Assembly (NCBI RefSeq): GCF_003202155.1
Contig: NZ_QFLI01000009.1
Coordinates: 176,431-240,430, forward strand
Reading direction: 5' to 3'
DNA: 64,000 nucleotides
Source: Marinifilum breve
GTDB lineage: Bacteria > Bacteroidota > Bacteroidia > Bacteroidales > Marinifilaceae
The translations under genes were made by a program, and so were the position numbers. Below are positions 54,515-63,939 of this stretch, in pieces (positions within the stretch are counted from its first letter, which is position 1; the number at the start of each line of letters is the position of its first letter). The notes under the pieces are model-generated. The model did not search any database. It worked only from the letters and a program-made list of their open reading frames with translations, and was not told the DNA's origin.

Positions 54515-55966
54515 ATGGCGAAAGAAGAACAAGATAAAATATTGAATGAGGTTACCGAGAGCGAATACAAATATGGCTTTGTAACCGACATTGAGAACGA
54601 TGACATCGGAAAAGGTCTGAATGAAGATATTATCCGCATGATTTCGGCTAAAAAGAAAGAGCCTAAGTTCATGCTTGATTTCAGGTTGAAAGCTTATCGT
54701 CATTGGAAAACAATGAAAATGCCAGAGTGGGCATATCTGGATATTCCTGAAATCGACTATCAGGATATCATTTACTATTCTACTCCCAAGCAAAAAGCAA
54801 AACTGGAGAGTATGGACGATGTTGATCCGGAAATTAGAGCTACTTTCGATAAGCTTGGTATTCCTTTGGATGAACAAAAGATACTTGCCAATGTTGCGGT
54901 GGATGTTGTAATGGACTCTTCATCGGTGAAAACAACTTTTAAAGAAGCTTTGGCCGAAAAAGGAATTATTTTCTGTTCGTTTAGCGAGGCAGTTCAAGAT
55001 CACCCAGACTTGATTCAGGAATATATGGGAACTGTAGTTCCAATTCAGGATAACTTTTTTGCAGCTTTAAACTCGGCTGTATTCTCCGATGGTTCGTTTG
55101 TTTACATTCCTAAGGGGGTTCGTTGTCCAATGGAGTTGTCAACTTACTTCCGTATCAATGCTGAAAATACAGGTCAGTTCGAGAGAACTTTGATTGTTTG
55201 TGAAGAGGAATCATACGTAAGTTATTTGGAAGGTTGTACTGCTCCTATGCGTGACGAGAATCAGCTGCATGCTGCTATTGTTGAAATTATTGTGAAAGAT
55301 AATGCAGAGGTGAAGTATTCAACTGTTCAGAACTGGTATCCTGGTGATAAGAACGGTAAAGGTGGTATTTACAACTTTGTAACCAAGCGTGGCATTTGCG
55401 AAGGGGTTAACTCTAAACTGATGTGGGCTCAGGTAGAGACTGGATCAGCTGTAACCTGGAAATATCCTTCAACTATCCTTAAGGGAGATGGTTCTTCAAG
55501 TGAATTCTATTCGGTTGCAGTAACCAATAATCACCAGCAGGCCGACACAGGTACTAAAATGATTCACATTGGTAACAACACCAAGTCTACCATTATCTCG
55601 AAAGGGATTTCGGCAGGTAAGAGTAACAACTCTTATCGTGGTTTGGTTAAGGTTTCTAAAAACTGTGAAGGGGCTCGTAACTTCTCGCAGTGTGATTCTT
55701 TGCTATTGGGTGATAAGTGTGGTGCACATACTTTCCCATATCTTGAAATTGGTAATCAATCGGCAAAGGTTGAGCATGAGGCTACAACTTCGAAAATTGG
55801 TGAAGACCAGATTTTCTATTGTAACCAGCGTGGTATCAATACCGAGGATGCAATTGGTTTGATCGTAAACGGATATGCAAAAGAGGTAATCAACAAAATG
55901 CCAATGGAGTTTGCTGTTGAAGCACAAAAATTGCTTCAAATCAGTTTGGAAGGCTCTGTAGGATAA
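54515..55966 (+). CDS. sufB: Fe-S cluster assembly scaffold protein SufB
   Basis: SufB is the core of the SufBCD scaffold on which clusters are built. It has 483 aa. Family segments include [62 protein letters not shown], and a C-terminal region [24 protein letters not shown] with the conserved Cys; CNQRGI lies near the end. It is the first gene of sufB-C-D-S-E-T, all on the plus strand with gaps of 8-111 bp. Confidence 0.98.
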   Translation: MAKEEQDKILNEVTESEYKYGFVTDIENDDIGKGLNEDIIRMISAKKKEPKFMLDFRLKAYRHWKTMKMPEWAYLDIPEIDYQDIIYYSTPKQKAKLESMDDVDPEIRATFDKLGIPLDEQKILANVAVDVVMDSSSVKTTFKEALAEKGIIFCSFSEAVQDHPDLIQEYMGTVVPIQDNFFAALNSAVFSDGSFVYIPKGVRCPMELSTYFRINAENTGQFERTLIVCEEESYVSYLEGCTAPMRDENQLHAAIVEIIVKDNAEVKYSTVQNWYPGDKNGKGGIYNFVTKRGICEGVNSKLMWAQVETGSAVTWKYPSTILKGDGSSSEFYSVAVTNNHQQADTGTKMIHIGNNTKSTIISKGISAGKSNNSYRGLVKVSKNCEGARNFSQCDSLLLGDKCGAHTFPYLEIGNQSAKVEHEATTSKIGEDQIFYCNQRGINTEDAIGLIVNGYAKEVINKMPMEFAVEAQKLLQISLEGSVG

Positions 55967-56077
55967 TATATATAGACTATTTGCTATTGCAAGTAGCCTT
56001 TCTGCCAGTGAATATGTAACTGGTAAATTAATGAAGTAGTAATTGGCCTTTCAATAGGCAAAAAGCTAAATATAGAA

Positions 56078-56830
56078 ATGTTAAGCATTAAGAATTTACA
56101 CGTTTCCATCGAAGGAAAAGATATCCTTAAAGGAATCAATCTGGATGTAAAGCCAGGTGAAGTTCACGCAATTATGGGACCTAATGGTGCCGGAAAAAGT
56201 ACTCTTGCTTCAGTTTTGGCAGGTAGAGATTTGTTTAATGTAACAGAAGGAGAAGTTTCTTTTCAGGGAAAAGACCTTTTAGATATGGAACCTGAAGATC
56301 GTGCCAAAGAAGGTATTTTCTTAGGATTCCAATATCCAATCGAAATTCCTGGAGTTTCTACTGTGAACTTTATGAAGACTGCTGTGAACGAGCATCGAAA
56401 ATACAAAGGATTAGACCCATTGTCGGCTTCTGATTTTTTAAAATTGATGCGTGAGAAAAAATCATTGGTTGAAATTGACTCGAAATTGACGAATCGTTCG
56501 GTAAACGAAGGTTTTTCAGGTGGAGAGAAGAAGAAGAATGAGATTTTCCAGATGGCAATGCTTGAACCAAAATTAGCTGTATTGGACGAAACCGATTCAG
56601 GTTTGGATATCGATGCTTTACGTGTTGTTGCAAACGGTGTGAACAAATTAAAGACTCGCGATAATGCAACAATTGTAATTACTCACTATCAGCGTTTGTT
56701 GGATTATATTGTACCTGATGTAGTTCACGTATTATACGATGGACGTATCGTAAAAACTGCAGGTAAAGAGTTGGCTCTTGAACTGGAAGAAAAAGGATAC
56801 GACTGGATTAAAGAAGAGAACGGAAAATAG
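56078..56830 (+). CDS. sufC: Fe-S cluster assembly ATPase SufC
   Basis: This is the ABC-type ATPase of the SufBCD complex. It has 250 aa: Walker A GPNGAGKST, the SufC-type signature FSGGEKKKNEI, Walker B LAVLDETDSGLDIDAL and the H-loop ITHYQRLL. It is not a transporter; no membrane domain gene is present. It lies 111 bp after sufB and 46 bp before sufD. Confidence 0.98.
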   Translation: MLSIKNLHVSIEGKDILKGINLDVKPGEVHAIMGPNGAGKSTLASVLAGRDLFNVTEGEVSFQGKDLLDMEPEDRAKEGIFLGFQYPIEIPGVSTVNFMKTAVNEHRKYKGLDPLSASDFLKLMREKKSLVEIDSKLTNRSVNEGFSGGEKKKNEIFQMAMLEPKLAVLDETDSGLDIDALRVVANGVNKLKTRDNATIVITHYQRLLDYIVPDVVHVLYDGRIVKTAGKELALELEEKGYDWIKEENGK

Positions 56831-56876
56831 TTGATAGTAAAGAGTGGTGAAACACTCATTAAATAATTTGTCAGAT

Positions 56877-58238
56877 ATGGCCGATATTAATACAATAAAT
56901 AAGGATTTCGCCGATTTGTTCAATCAAGGAAATGAATTGTTGTTAGAGGGTTCGTCGGATGTGATGAACGAAACTCGCAAGAATGCATTCCAGGATTTTG
57001 CAAAATTGGGCGTGCCTACTCGTGCCAACGAGAATTACAAGTATACCAACTTGATTCCGGCTTTCGATCATCCATACAATGTAAATCTAAGATATCAGCA
57101 AGTTGATGTTGATTTGAATGAGATTTTCCAGTGCGATGTGCCTGAATTGGATACCAATATGGTATTGTTGACAAATGGTTGGTACTACGGAAACAATAAA
57201 GAGTTAACTGAATTGCCAAAAGGAGTAATTGTTTGTGGTGTTCAGGAAGCTGCAGAAAAATATCCGGAAATATTTAATGCACACTATGGCAAATATGCCA
57301 AAACCGATGATGATGGATTGGTTGCATTAAATACAGCTTTGGCTAAGGATGGATTCTTTATTTATGTGCCCAAAGGTGTTGTGATCGAAAAACCGATACA
57401 GGTGGTAAACTTGCTTCGTTCGGATCGCGACCTAATGGCTACGCAAAGAAACTTAATTGTAGTTGAAGAAAATGCACAGGCAAAAATTATTGTTTGTGAT
57501 CACACTTTAACTCATCACAAATATTTAACGAATTCGGTTACAGAGGTAAATGTTGCAAAAAATGCGATCTTCGATTTGTATACTTTGCAAAATCAGCATT
57601 TAAATTCTGTGATTCTGAATTCAACCTACATTCGTCAGGAAAGTAATTCAAACGTATTGTCGAATACCATTTCTCTATACGGAGGAACCATTCGTAACAA
57701 CCATCATGTAATTTTAGATGAGGAGCATTGCGAGAACAATACTTTTGGTATGTACTTGATGGATAGAGATCAGCATGTAGATAACTTTACATCGATTGAT
57801 CACGCGAAACCAAATTGTTTGAGTAACGAGCACTTTAAAGGTGTGATGGACGATCAGGCTTCTGGAGCTTTTGCAGGTAGAATCTTCGTAAGAAGAGATG
57901 CTCAGCAAACTCAGGCATACCAGTCGAACAACAACTTGTTGCTTTCTAATGATGCTGTGATCAACACCAAGCCACAATTGGTAATTGATGCTGATGATGT
58001 GAAATGTAGTCACGGTGCAACCGTAGGACAGATGGATGAGGATGCATTGTTCTATTTGCGTGCAAGAGGTATCGATGAGAAAGAAGCTCGTCAGATGTTG
58101 ATGTTTGCTTTTGCTCACGAAATTATCGAGAAAATCAGAGTTGAGCCTTTGAAAGAAAGAATCGACGAATTGGTTGATAAAAGATTGCGTGGCGAAATCT
58201 CAAAATGTAATACTTGCGCAATAGCTTGCAATCACTAA
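56877..58238 (+). CDS. sufD: Fe-S cluster assembly protein SufD
   Basis: SufD is the SufB paralog that completes the SufBCD scaffold. The ATG at 56877 (MADINTINKDFADLFNQ) is chosen over an in-frame GTG at 56844; the protein is 453 aa. Segments are FIYVPKGVVIEKPIQVVNLL, the beta-helix core, and the C-terminal DVKCSHGATVGQMDEDALFYLRARGI with conserved His, followed by CNTCAIACNH. Confidence 0.97.
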   Translation: MADINTINKDFADLFNQGNELLLEGSSDVMNETRKNAFQDFAKLGVPTRANENYKYTNLIPAFDHPYNVNLRYQQVDVDLNEIFQCDVPELDTNMVLLTNGWYYGNNKELTELPKGVIVCGVQEAAEKYPEIFNAHYGKYAKTDDDGLVALNTALAKDGFFIYVPKGVVIEKPIQVVNLLRSDRDLMATQRNLIVVEENAQAKIIVCDHTLTHHKYLTNSVTEVNVAKNAIFDLYTLQNQHLNSVILNSTYIRQESNSNVLSNTISLYGGTIRNNHHVILDEEHCENNTFGMYLMDRDQHVDNFTSIDHAKPNCLSNEHFKGVMDDQASGAFAGRIFVRRDAQQTQAYQSNNNLLLSNDAVINTKPQLVIDADDVKCSHGATVGQMDEDALFYLRARGIDEKEARQMLMFAFAHEIIEKIRVEPLKERIDELVDKRLRGEISKCNTCAIACNH

Positions 58239-58258
58239 AATAGCTAATGATATAGTAA

Positions 58259-58279
58259 AGACGTAGCATTGCTACGTCT
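58259..58279. repeat. Dispersed AGACG palindrome (sufD-sufS gap)
   Basis: AGACGTAGC and GCTACGTCT form a perfect 9-bp dyad with loop ATT. A related palindrome with the same AGACG/CGTCT ends lies at 60392-60411. Such elements are commonly scattered between genes. Confidence 0.65.
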
Positions 58280-58299
58280 CTACCATATAATAATATACA

Positions 58300-59523
58300 A
58301 TGACGCTGGACATAAATAAAATACGTAAAGATTTTCCAATACTTCAGGAGAAAGTACATGGCAAAGATCTTGTGTACTTCGACAATGCTGCAACCACACA
58401 AAAACCTACACAGGTGATCGATGAAATGGTAAAGTATTATTACAAGTACAATTCAAATATTCATCGTGGAGTACATTACTTAAGTAACAAATCCACCGAT
58501 GGAAATGAGAATGCAAGAAAGATTGTACAAAACTTTATTAATGCGGAACATCTTCACGAAATCATTTTTACTAGAGGAACAACTGAGTCTGTAAATTTAG
58601 TTGCCAATTCTTTTGCTGATAGATATATCGGCGAAGGTGATGAGGTGATTGTTTCTGAAATGGAGCATCATTCAAACATTGTTCCTTGGCAATTGGTTTG
58701 CGAAAAGAAAAAAGCAGTTCTGAAAGTACTTCCTTTTAATGATAATGGAGAGCTTTTAGTCGATCAGTTGGATGGAATGATTACTGATAGAACAAAGATT
58801 GTTGCAGTAAATCATATCTCAAATTCATTGGGAACCATTAATCCAATCCAGGAAATTATCGATATCGCTCATGCGAGAGGTGTTAAGGTTTTGGTAGATG
58901 CGGCTCAATCGGTGCAGCATTTGAAAATTAATGTTCAGGAATGGGATGTTGATTTCTTGGTTTTCTCTGGTCATAAATTGTATGGTCCAACCGGTATTGG
59001 TGTTTTGTATGGTAAGGAAAATTTGCTAAACGAGATGCCTCCATGGCAAGGTGGTGGTGAAATGATTAAGGAAGTTCGATTTGAAGGAACTACTTATAAT
59101 GAATTGCCATTTAAGTTTGAAGCGGGTACTCCTAATTACATCGATGCGATTGGTTTAGGGGCTGCAATTGAATATGTAGAAAATATTGGTCTTGATAATA
59201 TTGATGCATACGAACAAGAACTTTTGGCCTATGCTACCGAAAAGTTATCAAGCATCGATGGCTTAAAAATATATGGAACTGCCGAGCACAAAACATCTGT
59301 AATTTCTTTCCTGGTTGATGGAATTCACTTCTATGACATGGGAATGTTGTTGGATCAGATGGGAATTGCCGTTCGAACAGGAACACATTGTACAGAACCG
59401 GTAATGCAACATTTTGGTATCGACGGAACAGTTCGAGCTTCGTTTTCGTTCTATAACACGAAAGAAGAAATCGACGCCCTTTATAATGGTATCCTAAAAG
59501 TTTGCAAAATGTTTGTACATTAG
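58300..59523 (+). CDS. sufS: Cysteine desulfurase SufS
   Basis: This PLP enzyme takes sulfur from cysteine and hands it to SufE. It has 407 aa. The PLP lysine is in VFSGHKLYGPTGIGVL. The persulfide cysteine is in VRTGTHCTEPVMQ (the RxGxHC pattern of SufS rather than IscS). The N-terminal YFDNAATTQKP and EMEHHSNIVPWQ are also present. It sits 61 bp after sufD, across the small palindrome. Confidence 0.98.
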   Translation: MTLDINKIRKDFPILQEKVHGKDLVYFDNAATTQKPTQVIDEMVKYYYKYNSNIHRGVHYLSNKSTDGNENARKIVQNFINAEHLHEIIFTRGTTESVNLVANSFADRYIGEGDEVIVSEMEHHSNIVPWQLVCEKKKAVLKVLPFNDNGELLVDQLDGMITDRTKIVAVNHISNSLGTINPIQEIIDIAHARGVKVLVDAAQSVQHLKINVQEWDVDFLVFSGHKLYGPTGIGVLYGKENLLNEMPPWQGGGEMIKEVRFEGTTYNELPFKFEAGTPNYIDAIGLGAAIEYVENIGLDNIDAYEQELLAYATEKLSSIDGLKIYGTAEHKTSVISFLVDGIHFYDMGMLLDQMGIAVRTGTHCTEPVMQHFGIDGTVRASFSFYNTKEEIDALYNGILKVCKMFVH

Positions 59524-59582
59524 TGCCATCAAAATCAAAAGAGGTATAAGTAATAACTCTTTGTTTAAGTATTATTATAGAG

Positions 59583-60002
59583 ATGACAATAAACGAGATT
59601 CAGGAAGAAATTATTGAAGAGTTTGCAGGTTTCGAAGATTGGATGGACAAATATGCATATCTAATTGAGCTGGGAACCGATTTGCAAGGACTTGATGAAC
59701 AGTATCAAACAGATCAGAACCTTATTAAAGGTTGTCAATCTAAGGTTTGGTTCAATGCAAGTTTAGAAGAAGGGAAAGTGAAGCTTGAAGCAGATAGTGA
59801 TGCAATTATCGTAAAAGGGATTGCAGCCTTGTTAATTCGTGTATTCAATAACCAAAATCCTGAGGATATCATGAATGCTGATTTGAACTTTATTGACGAA
59901 ATTGGTTTGAAACAGCATCTTTCACCAACCAGATCGAATGGTTTGGTATCAATGGTGAAGCAAATTAAGATGTACGGAATTGCTTTCAATCATGTAAAAT
60001 AA
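59583..60002 (+). CDS. sufE: Cysteine desulfuration protein SufE
   Basis: SufE accepts persulfide sulfur from SufS and passes it to SufB. It has 139 aa. The acceptor Cys is in LIKGCQSKVWF, with the family segments DWMDKYAYLIELG and GLKQHLSPTRSNGLVSM. It is separate here (not fused to SufS) and lies 59 bp after sufS and 8 bp before sufT. Confidence 0.97.
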   Translation: MTINEIQEEIIEEFAGFEDWMDKYAYLIELGTDLQGLDEQYQTDQNLIKGCQSKVWFNASLEEGKVKLEADSDAIIVKGIAALLIRVFNNQNPEDIMNADLNFIDEIGLKQHLSPTRSNGLVSMVKQIKMYGIAFNHVK

Positions 60003-60010
60003 TATACAAG

Positions 60011-60322
60011 ATGGGTAAAAAGGAAACAGAAAGTATAATCGTAGAGGTTTTAAAAACCATTTATGATCCAGAAATCCCAGTAAATATTTACGATTTGGGA
60101 TTAATTTATGAGATCGATTTCTATGAAGAAGATGAGGTGAAGGTGTTGATGACTCTTACTGCTCCTAATTGTCCGATGGCTGATCAGATTTTAGAAGAAG
60201 TAAATGATAAAATTAAAGCCTTACCAATGATAGAGGATGTTACAGTTGTTCTTACATTCGATCCACCATGGGATAAGGATATGATGACCGAAGAAGCAAA
60301 ACTCGAACTGGGTTTTCTTTAA
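60011..60322 (+). CDS. sufT: SufT / MIP18 (DUF59) family Fe-S maturation protein
   Basis: This 103-aa protein is a single DUF59 domain: VLKTIYDPEIPVNIYDLGLIYEI, TLTAPNCPMADQI with the conserved Cys, and DVTVVLTFDPPWDKDMMTEEAK. Members assist cluster delivery to target proteins. It is the last gene of the suf operon, followed by a terminator. The next plus-strand gene encodes QueG, itself a two-cluster enzyme. Confidence 0.95.
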   Translation: MGKKETESIIVEVLKTIYDPEIPVNIYDLGLIYEIDFYEEDEVKVLMTLTAPNCPMADQILEEVNDKIKALPMIEDVTVVLTFDPPWDKDMMTEEAKLELGFL

Positions 60323-60331
60323 AATATTTTC

Positions 60332-60363
60332 AAAGGGCTGTTTTTATAACGGTCCTTTTTTTT
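60332..60363 (+). terminator. Terminator of the suf operon
   Basis: AAGGGCTGTT pairs with AACGGTCCTT along 10 bp with two G:T pairs, followed by a run of T. Confidence 0.8.
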
Positions 60364-60391
60364 TGACTCACTATCTAATTTTATTGGGTAC

Positions 60392-60411
60392 AGACGCACA
60401 GCCGTGCGTCT
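60392..60411. repeat. Dispersed AGACG palindrome (sufT-queG gap)
   Basis: AGACGCAC and GTGCGTCT form a perfect 8-bp dyad with loop AGCC. It shares the outer AGACG/CGTCTCT with the element at 58259-58279. Confidence 0.65.
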
Positions 60412-60469
60412 CTTCTGAAGAATAATGGAAGGCAAATCTGCATTTTTTTTAAATGAGTATATTCGCACT

Positions 60470-61402
60470 ATGGATCTTACATTAACAGCAAAATCAAATC
60501 TTATTAAAACAAAAGCCCATGAGCTTGGTCTCGATCTTTGTGGAATTGTAAAAGCCGAATTTCTTGAAAATGAAAAAGAAAATTTTCTTTTATGGTTGGA
60601 TAAGGGATATCATGGCGAAATGGGATACATGGCCAACAATATCGAGAAGCGTTTAGATCCACGATTGTTGGTTGAGAATACAAAATCCATTGTTGTTGTT
60701 GGATTAAATTATTACCCGAAAGAGCAACAAAAAGATGTCGAAGCACCTGTAATTGCAAAATATGCCTACGGAAAGGATTATCACTTTGTACTAAAGGACA
60801 GATTAAATCAGTTATTTGAGTATATCAACACAGAAATAGGTGAGGTATCAGGACGTGCTTTTGTTGATTCGGCCCCAGTTTTGGAACATGCATGGGCAAA
60901 AAGAGCTGGATTGGGTTGGATTGGAAAAAACTCATTGCTGATTAATCGAAAAATTGGTTCTTTTCTTTTTCTTGGCGAGCTTTTTTTAGATATCGAACTT
61001 GAATATGAAAATCCAACTTATGCCGATTTTTGTGGAGGATGCAATCGGTGCGTTCGATCTTGTCCAACAGGAGCAATCACAGAGCCATATGTTGTGAATG
61101 GAAGCAAGTGCATTTCTTATTATACCATCGAATTAAAAGGCGATATTCCGGTAGAGGCAAAAGAAAAAATTCAAAACAGAGTGTTTGGTTGCGATATTTG
61201 TCAGGATGTTTGTCCATGGAACAGAATGGCAAAACCTCATAGCGTACCAGATTTTGAACCAAATCCTGATTTGCTGAGCATGTCAAAAGAAGATTGGCAG
61301 AATATGGATGCTCATAAATTCGGAGAAATATTCCGAAATTCAGCTGTCAAAAGAACAAAATTTAAAGGGATAAAGAGAAATCTTGATTTTTTAGATCTGT
61401 AA
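60470..61402 (+). CDS. queG: Epoxyqueuosine reductase
   Basis: This cobalamin- and Fe-S-dependent enzyme makes the last step of queuosine synthesis on tRNA. The start at 60470 (MDLTLTAKSNLIKTKAHELG) is preferred; an in-frame ATG at 60425 is possible but adds 15 residues, and a TATATTCG box lies between them. It has 310 aa. N-terminal segments are GYHGEMGYMANN and RAFVDSAPVLEHAWAKRAGLGWIGKN. Two ferredoxin-type motifs are CGGCNRCVRSCP and CDICQDVCPWN. Its 3' end overlaps the end of the convergent yjbQ pseudogene by 12 bp. Confidence 0.96.
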   Translation: MDLTLTAKSNLIKTKAHELGLDLCGIVKAEFLENEKENFLLWLDKGYHGEMGYMANNIEKRLDPRLLVENTKSIVVVGLNYYPKEQQKDVEAPVIAKYAYGKDYHFVLKDRLNQLFEYINTEIGEVSGRAFVDSAPVLEHAWAKRAGLGWIGKNSLLINRKIGSFLFLGELFLDIELEYENPTYADFCGGCNRCVRSCPTGAITEPYVVNGSKCISYYTIELKGDIPVEAKEKIQNRVFGCDICQDVCPWNRMAKPHSVPDFEPNPDLLSMSKEDWQNMDAHKFGEIFRNSAVKRTKFKGIKRNLDFLDL

Positions 61403-61795
61403 ACAACTTACAATAATACTTCTCTCTTTTCTTGGGCCATCAAATTCGCAAAAGAAAATGTTTTGTCAGGTTGATAATCCCATTTTACCATTAATAATAG
61501 GTATGCATTCACTAGGACCAACAATCCCAGCTTTCAAATGTGAATCACCATTGTTATCCTGAACATCATGTTCCCAAACACCAGAGGGAATTAACTTTTT
61601 TAATAGCGAAACTACATCGTTTTGCACCGATTCATCCCAGTTTTCCTGAATCATGATTGCAGCAGTTGCACCCTGTGCATATACATTTACAATGCCTGAT
61701 TGAATACCACTTTCGGCCACAACTTTTTCAACTTGTGAGGTAATATCCTATAAGGCATTGTGCTTATCCGTTCGAATTATAATTTGTTTCTGCAT
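61391..61795 (-). pseudogene. YjbQ/UPF0047 family protein, two nonsense mutations
   Basis: Read from the ATG at 61795, the frame stays open and homologous for 134 codons (the family's normal length) except for two stops: TAG at codon 16 (61750-61748) and TGA at codon 110 (61468-61466). The TGA replaces the family's conserved Trp in a GxxQxIFFCEFDGPR tail, a single-base change from TGG. Recognisable parts are GIVNVYAQGATAAIMIQENW, HDVQDNNGDSHLKAGIVGPS and IFFCEFDGPR. No frameshift is present, so inactivation looks recent. YjbQ proteins have been linked to thiamine phosphate synthase-like side activity. A sequencing error cannot be excluded for either site. Confidence 0.85.
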
Positions 61796-61822
61796 TTTCT
61801 TTCTACATTTATATTTTAATTT

Positions 61823-61840
61823 TATATCACTTGTGATATA
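61823..61840. promoter_or_regulatory. 18-bp palindrome in a divergent gap
   Basis: TATATCAC and GTGATATA form a perfect 8-bp dyad with a TT centre. It lies 28 bp upstream of the yjbQ pseudogene start and 88 bp before the hydrolase gene, a typical operator position. Confidence 0.5.
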
Positions 61841-61927
61841 ATGCCGATATACAATTTAAAGATCATTTAGAAACGAAGTGTAGTGAATGTCAATTAAATT
61901 GATAATCGGTATAAAATCATTTTCTCA

Positions 61928-62764
61928 ATGCAGCATAATATATATCAGCTACAGGCTTTCGATAATAATCAACTTTTTGCACAGGAATTCCTCCCGGATA
62001 ATGATGTAAAAGCTGTAATTGTTCTGGTGCATGGCATCGGAGAGCATAGTTCCAGGTATCACCATTGGGCTGAAAAATTTGTGAGTAAAGGAATTGCCAT
62101 ATTTACTTACGACCAACGAGGGCATGGATTATCTGAAGGGAAAAGGGGTGTAATTTCATCGTATGATGATTTTATGAATGATATCGATTTGGTTTTAAAT
62201 ACAGTAGAGCAGAAATATCCAAATCTACCATTGATATTATATGGACATAGTATGGGAGGAGGAGAGGTGTTGAATCACCTTCTTAAAAGAAATAACAAAT
62301 ATGTAGGTGTTATTTCGACTTCACCTTGGATCATTTCTCAGGCTTCTCCACCTAAAATTGTTATTCCATTGCTGAGATTTTTTAATCAATTGATTCCAAA
62401 ATTTAGTATCAAAACAAAATTCGATTCAAGTTTATTATCGCACAATGCAGAAGTTTGTAGAAAGTACGATGAGGATGAGTTGGTTCATCATTGGATATCC
62501 TTTCGTTTGTTTGTTGAAGCATATGATGCTGGTTATTTTGTATACAACTCTGAAGAAAAAATTAATAAACCATTGTTGTTAATTCATGGCGATGAGGATG
62601 GAATTACAGATTCTGCTGCTAGTAAATATTTTGCAAATAAGAATCAGGAAAACTGTACCTTTAAATTATGGAGCAAAGCTTATCATGAATTACACAATGA
62701 AGCTTTTAATAGCGAAGTTTTCGAATACATTTGCGATTGGATATATAAACTGCTGAAGAAATAA
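61928..62764 (+). CDS. Alpha/beta hydrolase (monoacylglycerol-lipase-like)
   Basis: This is a 278-aa serine hydrolase of the Hydrolase_4 type. The oxyanion region is VLVHGIGEHSSRY, the conserved YDQRGHGLSEGKRG is present, the nucleophile is S108 in YGHSMGGGE, the acid is in LIHGDEDGITD, and the His in KAYHELHNE. There is no signal peptide, so it is cytoplasmic. It probably hydrolyses a lysophospholipid or monoglyceride. The GSCFA gene follows 7 bp later and is probably cotranscribed. Confidence 0.9.
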   Translation: MQHNIYQLQAFDNNQLFAQEFLPDNDVKAVIVLVHGIGEHSSRYHHWAEKFVSKGIAIFTYDQRGHGLSEGKRGVISSYDDFMNDIDLVLNTVEQKYPNLPLILYGHSMGGGEVLNHLLKRNNKYVGVISTSPWIISQASPPKIVIPLLRFFNQLIPKFSIKTKFDSSLLSHNAEVCRKYDEDELVHHWISFRLFVEAYDAGYFVYNSEEKINKPLLLIHGDEDGITDSAASKYFANKNQENCTFKLWSKAYHELHNEAFNSEVFEYICDWIYKLLKK

Positions 62765-62771
62765 AGATATC

Positions 62772-63761
62772 ATGGATCAATTCAGAACAATTGTAGAAAT
62801 ACCTGAATCAGATTTTAAAATTTCCTATCATTCTAAAATTTTGATGTTGGGTTCGTGTTTTGTTGAAAATGTTGGAAAATTACTGGTTCAAAATAAATTC
62901 AACACTACCATAAATCCCTATGGAGTAATCTACAACCCAATTAGTGTAGGTAATAGTATACAACTGTTGATCGACAATAAGGAATTTACCGAAGATGATC
63001 TGAATTTCGCGAACGATTTATACTTTAGTTATTCTCACCATGGAAGTTTTTCATCAACATCTTCGGAAGAGTGTTTGAAGAGTATTAATACCCAAATGCA
63101 GTCTGCATCTTTGGATTTGGCTACCGCCGATGTTTTATTCATTACATTCGGTACTTCGTGGGTTTATGAATTAATCGATTCGGGTAAAATTGTATCCAAT
63201 TGTCATAAGCAGTCGGCCAAATCCTTTAATCGTTATCGCCTGGAAGTAGATGAAATTGTTCGATTTTATAAAGATTTAATTTTATCCTTGTCCCTTTTTA
63301 ATCCTCACTTGAAAATTGTTTTTACCCTTAGTCCAATTCGTCATTGGAAAGATGGTGCTCACGGAAATCAATTAAGCAAGTCAACCCTGCTTTTGGCGGT
63401 AGATCAATTGGTGCAATTGTTCGATCATGTTAGCTATTTTCCTTCTTATGAGATTGTGATGGATGAATTAAGAGATTACAGGTTTTATCATGAAGACATG
63501 ATTCACATGAATTCCACTTCTGTAAATTATATTTGGTCTCGATTCTCTGATGTTTTCATGGATAAAGAGACTATGGATTATATGAAGAAAATTAGAAAAA
63601 TGATTTCTGCCGCGGAACATCGTCCTTTTAATCCAGATTCTGAATCGCATCAAAAGTTTATTCAAAAAACCATTTCTGGAATGGAAATCCTTGAGAAACA
63701 ATTGCCAAATCTGTCCTTTGATTTGGAAAGAAAGGTGATCCGAAAAAATCTTCAAAATTAA
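62772..63761 (+). CDS. GSCFA domain-containing protein
   Basis: This 329-aa protein is named from its own motif, LMLGSCFVENVG (residues 25-36), the nucleophile region of an SGNH-hydrolase-like fold. TINPYGVIYNPISV, a FGTSWVYEL segment and VFTLSPIRHWKDGAHGN are the other family blocks. The function is not established; an esterase role is plausible. It is paired with the alpha/beta hydrolase upstream and closed by a terminator. Confidence 0.9.
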   Translation: MDQFRTIVEIPESDFKISYHSKILMLGSCFVENVGKLLVQNKFNTTINPYGVIYNPISVGNSIQLLIDNKEFTEDDLNFANDLYFSYSHHGSFSSTSSEECLKSINTQMQSASLDLATADVLFITFGTSWVYELIDSGKIVSNCHKQSAKSFNRYRLEVDEIVRFYKDLILSLSLFNPHLKIVFTLSPIRHWKDGAHGNQLSKSTLLLAVDQLVQLFDHVSYFPSYEIVMDELRDYRFYHEDMIHMNSTSVNYIWSRFSDVFMDKETMDYMKKIRKMISAAEHRPFNPDSESHQKFIQKTISGMEILEKQLPNLSFDLERKVIRKNLQN

Positions 63762-63813
63762 GTTGGACTTTCTCATCTAATTTTTGTAATTTGTTTTTCC
63801 CTTTCCACATAAA

Positions 63814-63850
63814 AAATAGCTACTGATTTTCAGGCAGCTATTTCTTTTTG
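63814..63850 (+). terminator. Terminator after the GSCFA gene
   Basis: AAATAGCT pairs with AGCTATTT across a 14-nt loop, followed by TTTCTTTTTG. Confidence 0.8.
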
Positions 63851-63871
63851 TGAAAAAACTTAAAGTTTTGA

Positions 63872-63904
63872 TTTGGAAAGTTGAGAAAGTATGCGTTATC
63901 TTTG
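63872..63904 (+). promoter_or_regulatory. Strong promoter at the right edge
   Basis: TTTG (63872-63875), a 21-bp spacer and TATCTTTG (63897-63904) form a full Bacteroidota promoter. Its gene lies to the right, mostly outside the window. Confidence 0.7.
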
Positions 63905-63939
63905 CACCCGCTTTACAACGGTAGGGCGATAGAGAAAAC

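Noticed and set aside
54464-54877. 137-codon minus-strand frame over the sufB start
   Set aside because: It is a shadow of the sufB coding sequence; the plus strand encodes an unambiguous SufB.
61466-61468. Selenocysteine or stop read-through at the TGA of the yjbQ homologue
   Set aside because: The position is a conserved Trp, not Cys, and a second, different stop (TAG) lies upstream in the same frame, so decay is simpler.
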